A stretch of 10,283 nucleotides of DNA from contig JAFGJP010000103.1 of assembly GCA_016929035.1 (NCBI GenBank), forward strand, positions 1-10,283, read 5' to 3'. Positions 6,187-10,283 of this stretch are shown piece after piece. Made by a program: the position numbers and the translations under genes. The notes under the pieces are model-generated. The model had not been told where the DNA came from and searched no databases. It was given only the letters and a program-made list of their open reading frames with translations. The stretch comes from Candidatus Auribacterota bacterium (GTDB lineage: Bacteria; Auribacterota; JAFGBW01; JAFGJP01). The number at the start of each line of letters is the position of its first letter. The stretch's first letter is position 1.

Positions 6187-7641
6187 TTAAAGATTTCTCA
6201 TTTTGTGGATTTTGTAGCGCCTGGCTATCCGTTCGTTGGCGCTTTTCAGCTGGTTCCTGTCAAGTATAGCCTGTTTCGTTCCGTCAAAAAATATTTGAAT
6301 AAACCGGCTTTCCCCCTCATCAAAAGCCCTGGCCACGTCAGCGATAGACCTGACCTTCCTGCCGTTGATGTTTTCAACGATCATCGTCCGAAAATTCTGG
6401 TACCCGATATTGATGTCGTCAGGAATGACAAAGCTGAGAACGATAAGATTCTCTCTGTCATCAGGAGATGTTCTAGAGAAGTAGTTGTAGTAATACAGGA
6501 GCTTTTTGTTCGCTTCGTCCTGCCAGTCCTGACCCCATGTTTTCAGGTATTCGGTCGTGACCTCCTGGATAACAAATCCTCCTTCGATGATATAGTTGGA
6601 TTGCTCGTCGTATGAATAAAGAGGGATAAAATAATCCTTTGGCGTGAATCTTTTTAAAACCGCTTCTTGGACAATACGCTTTCCGTCTCTCAGAATTTCG
6701 ATTTCTATTTTTTCTCCTGGAGAACGAGAGGTAAAAAGATAGGTCAATGAGAGCTTTCCATGAGCCTTGTCGGCAAAATAGCCTTTGTCATCGATTACGA
6801 CACCTCCGGCTTTCAGCAGAACATCGCCTCTTTGAAGGATCTTATCTGCGGAGCTTTCAGGAACGACCCGGGTGACAAAGACACCGGTCAAATCGTCCGC
6901 CATATCCAGATACTTTTTTAGAAACGGGTTTGTCAGTGGCTCCCAGTAGAATCCCGGGTCCGGAAAGCCGTCATAAGACCCGTCCGAAATATCTGACATG
7001 AAATGTCTGATGCGCTCAACAGGTATGACCGTGGCAAGGAAGCGGTTAGAATCATAAGTCGTCACGATCCCGGCCAGACGGTTCTCCTTCATGACAGGCT
7101 CGGCCCAGTGCGACCGGTTTTCCAACTTAACCGAAAGAAGGTAAGACAAATATTCATCCCAGCCAAGATAAGACTCTTCTATGGATACTTTTTCAACAGT
7201 CCCTGCAATATAGTGAATATCATTATTGCTCTTGATCTGGACAACCTGGATTTCTTCATCTTTAAGCAGGCTTTCTGAAAGGAGAACAGGCGAAAGGCCT
7301 TCGTAGAACTCGCTTTCTTCCGACTTGAGGAGGGCAATGTTGCAGCCATAATCCACGTAAGCGACGGAAGCCGGATATTTTTTTTCATTCGCCGGCTTTT
7401 TCATCTCGATGCAGGCAAAGTCCGAAACCGTATCTGCCGTCGTCAGGATGTATCCGCCTTCAAGAAGAGTCCCAAAAGCCGTACGCTCGCTGAATTTATT
7501 TTTTTCCCATGGATAATAGGCGTTGTAGCCCTGATATGTCGAAAAAATTTTCACAACAAAATCATCGTCGGAACAAGCGAACCTGCCGGTTTCAAAGAGC
7601 ATGGTCATGACAAGCGCAGACAGGAAAAGAGATTTTTTCAT
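6187..7641 (-). CDS. Deg9-like pseudoprotease, trypsin fold with two PDZ domains, catalytic triad lost
   Basis: This 484-residue exported protein is a paralogue of the gene just upstream, with the same length and domain order: signal sequence (1 to about 22), trypsin-like domain (about 28-215), first PDZ (about 230-330, GVFVTRVVPESSADKILQRG) and a Deg9-like second PDZ region (about 350-460). Aligned to its neighbour, all three catalytic positions are changed. TNAHVVAD becomes TTADTVSD (His to Asp70), HDCDLAIL becomes YGCNIALL (Asp to Asn101), and PGNSGGPIV becomes RSHWAEPVM (Ser to Trp179). It should therefore be inactive, while the PDZ part remains well kept, including YLKTWG, ANKKLLYY and NIGYQNF. 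A role as regulator, scaffold or substrate binder for the active protease is inference. The start has AAGGAG eight bases upstream and an ATGA overlap with the protease gene. The signal cleavage site is unclear: RFAC is not a lipobox. Confidence 0.88.
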   Translation of the reverse strand: MKKSLFLSALVMTMLFETGRFACSDDDFVVKIFSTYQGYNAYYPWEKNKFSERTAFGTLLEGGYILTTADTVSDFACIEMKKPANEKKYPASVAYVDYGCNIALLKSEESEFYEGLSPVLLSESLLKDEEIQVVQIKSNNDIHYIAGTVEKVSIEESYLGWDEYLSYLLSVKLENRSHWAEPVMKENRLAGIVTTYDSNRFLATVIPVERIRHFMSDISDGSYDGFPDPGFYWEPLTNPFLKKYLDMADDLTGVFVTRVVPESSADKILQRGDVLLKAGGVVIDDKGYFADKAHGKLSLTYLFTSRSPGEKIEIEILRDGKRIVQEAVLKRFTPKDYFIPLYSYDEQSNYIIEGGFVIQEVTTEYLKTWGQDWQDEANKKLLYYYNYFSRTSPDDRENLIVLSFVIPDDINIGYQNFRTMIVENINGRKVRSIADVARAFDEGESRFIQIFFDGTKQAILDRNQLKSANERIARRYKIHKMRNL

Positions 7642-9140
7642 TTATCCGGCTCCTTCAGGTATTCCAAAGAGCTTATATTGTATCTTTCCATGATCCTCTT
7701 ATCCACGTTCTTGAGGGTTTCGGTTTTAAGGACAACGGGAGTAACGTCATTCTGGAACTCGATAACGAGAAATTCTTCATCAAGATTCTGGACAAGCTCT
7801 TTCATGTCCTTTAACGTGCTGACCTGGCTGCCATTGATCGTATCTACCAGAAGATCTTCGTAATTCTCACAGTAGGTGTTGACAGGATCAGGCATCCGGC
7901 GGCTGAGAACGATCATGGATGGACGGTTCTTGTAAATACCGTCTGTAATGTAATAAAAAAAATTGTAAAGCAGCTTCTTGTTGGCTGTATTATACCACTT
8001 GTCTCCCCAGGTCTTGAGAAATTCTCTTGATAAAGGGACAAAGACGAGTCCCCCGATGATCAGATATTCAGGCTGGCTGTTATAGCTGTTGGCAAGCTCT
8101 ATGGCAGGAGTAAATTTTTCCAGGACAAGATCTTTTTCGAAAATCTCGCCGCCTCTTAAAAATTTGACAGCGATGCTTTGTCCCTCGAGCTTGATCTCTG
8201 CTGCTTCTGTCAAAGGGAGACGCTCGTTCCAGATCACGATCGTTCCATCATTGGCTATCGAGTAACCGTCAATGGAAAGGAGAATGTCTCCTTTCTGCAG
8301 GACATTGTCTGCGCTTTTCATGAAAACATCTGTTATCAGGACCCCCGAAAGATTTTCTGACAATTGATAGAACTCACGCATGGATGTGTTTTCCAGTTCC
8401 TGGTAATAGAAGCCCAGCTCGATATACCCGTCATATCGGCCATCGACAGTATCTCTCAGGAACCTTTCAATGACCGGGTAGGGAATCATGTAGCTGGAGT
8501 TTTCAGCCCACATGAGAGACTGAAAAGCCACGCCCACGACTTTCCCGTCCTTGACGATAGGGCCACCGGAATTTCCCGGGTTAATGGCCGCATCGATCTG
8601 GATAGCCAGATGATAGTCGATACCCGAATGCGTGTAGCGGATGTAATCGATGCGAGAAACGATCCCCTTGGTGACAGAAACCTTTTCTCCTCCGATAGGG
8701 TATCCGTAGGCATAAACGGTATCGTTGATGCGCGGAAGCTCAGAAAACTCAAGGGAGGCCGTGCCTGCAAAAAAATTGTCTTCGTTGACCTTGAGAATGG
8801 CGAGATCGCAGTCGTGGCCGATATGCTCGATTTCTGCTGTATACGTGTTGGGGTCATTGTTTTTTCGCACCACGATATATTTCGCATCGGCAACGACATG
8901 CGCGTTTGTCATGATGCGGTTCCCTTCGATGATAAATCCTGTCCCGTTCTGCGTCGTGATTTTTTTCATCCGCCAGGGAGAATAGAAATCCGGTATTTGA
9001 GAAGTTGATATGATCTTGACCACGCTGTTCTCAAAGGAAGCGTTATCCTGTGACATGGCGGGAGGCGAGCCGGCCGAAAAGAGGATAATGACGGCTATAA
9101 ATAAGAATTCCTTTATGAAAAGCAAGCGACGCATAACCAT
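7638..9140 (-). CDS. Exported Deg9-like serine protease with two PDZ domains
   Basis: This 500-residue member of the HtrA/Deg family (S1C type) cleaves proteins, probably in the periplasm. Residues 1-30 look like a Sec signal ending AMS before QDN. The trypsin-like domain holds a complete triad: His81 (TNAHVVAD), Asp112 (HDCDLAIL) and Ser191 (INPGNSGGPIV). A first PDZ lies at about 240-340 (GVLITDVF, LQKGDILLSIDG). The C-terminal part, about 360-465, carries YLIIGGLVFVPLSREFL and KWYNTANKKLLY, then IVLSRRMPDPVNTY and VDTINGSQV. This order recalls plant Deg9 and its bacterial relatives rather than classic DegP. The gene is the first of the apparent five-gene operon and overlaps the pseudoprotease gene by four bases. 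The ATG at 9140 has a weak AGG-type site; the ATG at 9134 is possible too. Its substrates are unknown. Confidence 0.92.
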   Translation of the reverse strand: MVMRRLLFIKEFLFIAVIILFSAGSPPAMSQDNASFENSVVKIISTSQIPDFYSPWRMKKITTQNGTGFIIEGNRIMTNAHVVADAKYIVVRKNNDPNTYTAEIEHIGHDCDLAILKVNEDNFFAGTASLEFSELPRINDTVYAYGYPIGGEKVSVTKGIVSRIDYIRYTHSGIDYHLAIQIDAAINPGNSGGPIVKDGKVVGVAFQSLMWAENSSYMIPYPVIERFLRDTVDGRYDGYIELGFYYQELENTSMREFYQLSENLSGVLITDVFMKSADNVLQKGDILLSIDGYSIANDGTIVIWNERLPLTEAAEIKLEGQSIAVKFLRGGEIFEKDLVLEKFTPAIELANSYNSQPEYLIIGGLVFVPLSREFLKTWGDKWYNTANKKLLYNFFYYITDGIYKNRPSMIVLSRRMPDPVNTYCENYEDLLVDTINGSQVSTLKDMKELVQNLDEEFLVIEFQNDVTPVVLKTETLKNVDKRIMERYNISSLEYLKEPDK

Positions 9141-9263
9141 TTTTACCTGCCTGGAGCTTGGAATTATCGGAATAATTATTATTCATGAAAAAGCAAAAAA
9201 ATATGGAATTAGTTTACTAAAAATATTATGCTATCACAATAATTATTTGGGAATGGGGGCTCT
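9141..9263. promoter_or_regulatory. Divergent intergenic region with repeated palindrome
   Basis: This AT-rich spacer must carry start signals for the protease operon (minus) and the barrel gene (plus). The palindromic 10-mer AATAATTATT occurs twice, at 9171-9180 and 9238-9247. The first copy sits within an interrupted palindrome GAATAAT-T-ATTATTC (9170-9184). These could be operator half-sites, though AT-rich chance is possible. A weak minus-strand promoter can be drawn as TTGTGA (9239-9234), 17 bases, TAAACT (9216-9211). I find no convincing plus-strand promoter. The run of G before the ATG at 9264 is a poor but possible ribosome site. Confidence 0.4.
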
Positions 9264-10283
9264 ATGAGAGCGACGACGTTTTTTGCCGGGTTTTTTATTT
9301 TCTTTATTCTTTTTTCTTCCCTTTGTTTTTCAGAAGACGCGGATGTTTCCGACGATCTGAAAGATTTCAAGAAAAACGCTCTTGAGATCAACCCTATGTC
9401 CGACGGCATTTATATCGGTCTCGAGCGCGTTCTTCTGACGACACCCAGCTCTCTCCTTATCCTGGATGCGAAGAATACGACCCAGAGCGGGAAGAGTTTC
9501 GGCCAGGCCGGGCTGACGTACCGATTGGGCATGACGGATAAAAAGCTTTTTTCTTCCCGGCTGCAGACAGCCTGGCAGGAAGGACAGAAGAACATTGCGC
9601 TGAAAGCGGGCTATGATAATCCGCTTTTTGGCTTTTCTGTCACAGGCATAAAAGGCCTGACGGATCCTGAAGTTGTATCATCAAGAGACATACAGTCTAC
9701 TCTTCTTTCTTCAGACACTCAGGAGACTTTCACCGGAACCGAGGGCAGCTATGATGTTTATGAGAGGACAACAACGACCTCAAACCGGGTCAACATGGAA
9801 GAAACGCGTTTTGCGACCCCTGATGGAATACTTGTCGATATTCACTTGAATGTTTTCAGGCGCTTGAGCTTTGATGTCGGCGGTTCATACTGGGAGTCAG
9901 ACAGCTGGGACGAAACAGGTTATCATGCCGCTTTATCGTGGGCGCTGACGCAGGACGACCTTGTCGGAGGGCATCTCGCGCACGTGAATGACCGGACAGA
10001 AGGCGGCGTTTTTTATAAAAAGAGGTTCTCCGATTTCGGCGATATATTCAGAAAAGGAGACCCCTTGCCTGAAGGGGAAGAGAGACCTCTGATACAAAAG
10101 ATGGCGGCCGTTCCCTTCAGCACGCCTCCCATAAAGATCCTAACAGCACATGAGTATGTTGAAGAGACGCAGGAAACACGCACATCGATATCGACAGAAG
10201 AAATACGGGTGAAGAGGAACAACCCTCCGTCAATTACGCTTTTTGACGCGGTGAGCCCGGTCGGTGTGCCGGGATTTTTAAAC
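9264..10283 (+). CDS. Inverse-autotransporter-like outer-membrane protein, 5' part only
   Basis: The frame is open from the ATG at 9264 to the window edge (340 codons), so the 3' end is missing. Residues 1 to about 23 form a Sec signal (hydrophobic run, then LCFSED). The following region alternates polar and hydrophobic residues as in beta strands: FGQAGLTYRLGM, IALKAGYDNPLFGFSVTGI, GILVDIHLNVFRRLSFDVGG and VGGHLAHVNDRTEGGVFYKK. The order 'GIxVDxxLNxFxxLxxxxGGSYW', a strand pair, then 'GGVFYKKRF' resembles the beta-domain of intimin/invasin-type inverse autotransporters. From about residue 272, RPLIQKMAAVPF and charged residues form a linker. NNPPSITL (319-326) looks like the start of an Ig-like passenger module. 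Family membership is my inference from pattern; a generic barrel protein is the alternative. It is divergent from the protease operon. Confidence 0.7.
   Translation, partial: MRATTFFAGFFIFFILFSSLCFSEDADVSDDLKDFKKNALEINPMSDGIYIGLERVLLTTPSSLLILDAKNTTQSGKSFGQAGLTYRLGMTDKKLFSSRLQTAWQEGQKNIALKAGYDNPLFGFSVTGIKGLTDPEVVSSRDIQSTLLSSDTQETFTGTEGSYDVYERTTTTSNRVNMEETRFATPDGILVDIHLNVFRRLSFDVGGSYWESDSWDETGYHAALSWALTQDDLVGGHLAHVNDRTEGGVFYKKRFSDFGDIFRKGDPLPEGEERPLIQKMAAVPFSTPPIKILTAHEYVEETQETRTSISTEEIRVKRNNPPSITLFDAVSPVGVPGFLN

Noticed and set aside
8364..9008. Long plus-strand frame of 214 codons opposite the protease gene
   Set aside because: It lies wholly antisense to a clear serine protease and has no family features, so it is a codon-bias shadow.
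9185..9220. Eleven-codon plus-strand mini-frame beginning MKKQKN upstream of the barrel gene
   Set aside because: No ribosome site and AT-rich chance composition; a leader peptide is not supported.

Overview
The window looks like chromosomal DNA from a diderm (Gram-negative-type) bacterium. The evidence is a signal-peptide-bearing protein that resembles an outer-membrane beta-barrel, two exported Deg-type proteins, and a DivIC/FtsB-type division protein. I cannot fix the taxon from sequence alone. The gene content (Bacillus-type AroH chorismate mutase, Deg9-like two-PDZ proteins, an inverse-autotransporter-like barrel) would fit an uncultivated diderm lineage such as Omnitrophota or another PVC-related group, but that is a low-confidence guess.

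Layout: every gene is on the minus strand except the last. (1) 136-1718 is eno followed by a DivIC/FtsB-type gene with an ATGA overlap, and it has a good sigma-70-type promoter upstream. The enolase start is best placed at 1718, which carries a perfect AAGGAG site. (2) 1719-2086 is a gene-free stretch with the eno promoters and a 163-nt foldback element. (3) 2087-2853 has a small three-helix membrane protein of unknown function and an AroH-type chorismate mutase, both apparently using TTG starts behind strong Shine-Dalgarno sites. (4) 2854-3059 is intergenic and holds an irregular CTGAT-rich, 8-bp-periodic inverted/direct repeat. (5) 3060-9140 looks like one five-gene operon, transcribed from 9140 down to 3060: a secreted Deg9-like serine protease, a Deg9-like pseudoprotease that lacks all three catalytic residues, then oppC, oppD and oppF of a peptide ABC importer. 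No oppA or oppB gene is present. (6) 9141-9263 is a divergent AT-rich spacer with a twice-repeated palindromic 10-mer. (7) 9264-10283 is a plus-strand gene running off the window. It encodes a Sec signal, an inverse-autotransporter-like barrel and what may be the start of an Ig-like passenger.

How it may work together: the most interesting unit is the protease/pseudoprotease pair joined by translational coupling and followed by a peptide importer. A plausible reading is periplasmic proteolysis and its control, followed by uptake of the released peptides, with a divergently transcribed surface protein alongside. The gene layout and the catalytic losses are visible in the sequence; the joint function is inference.
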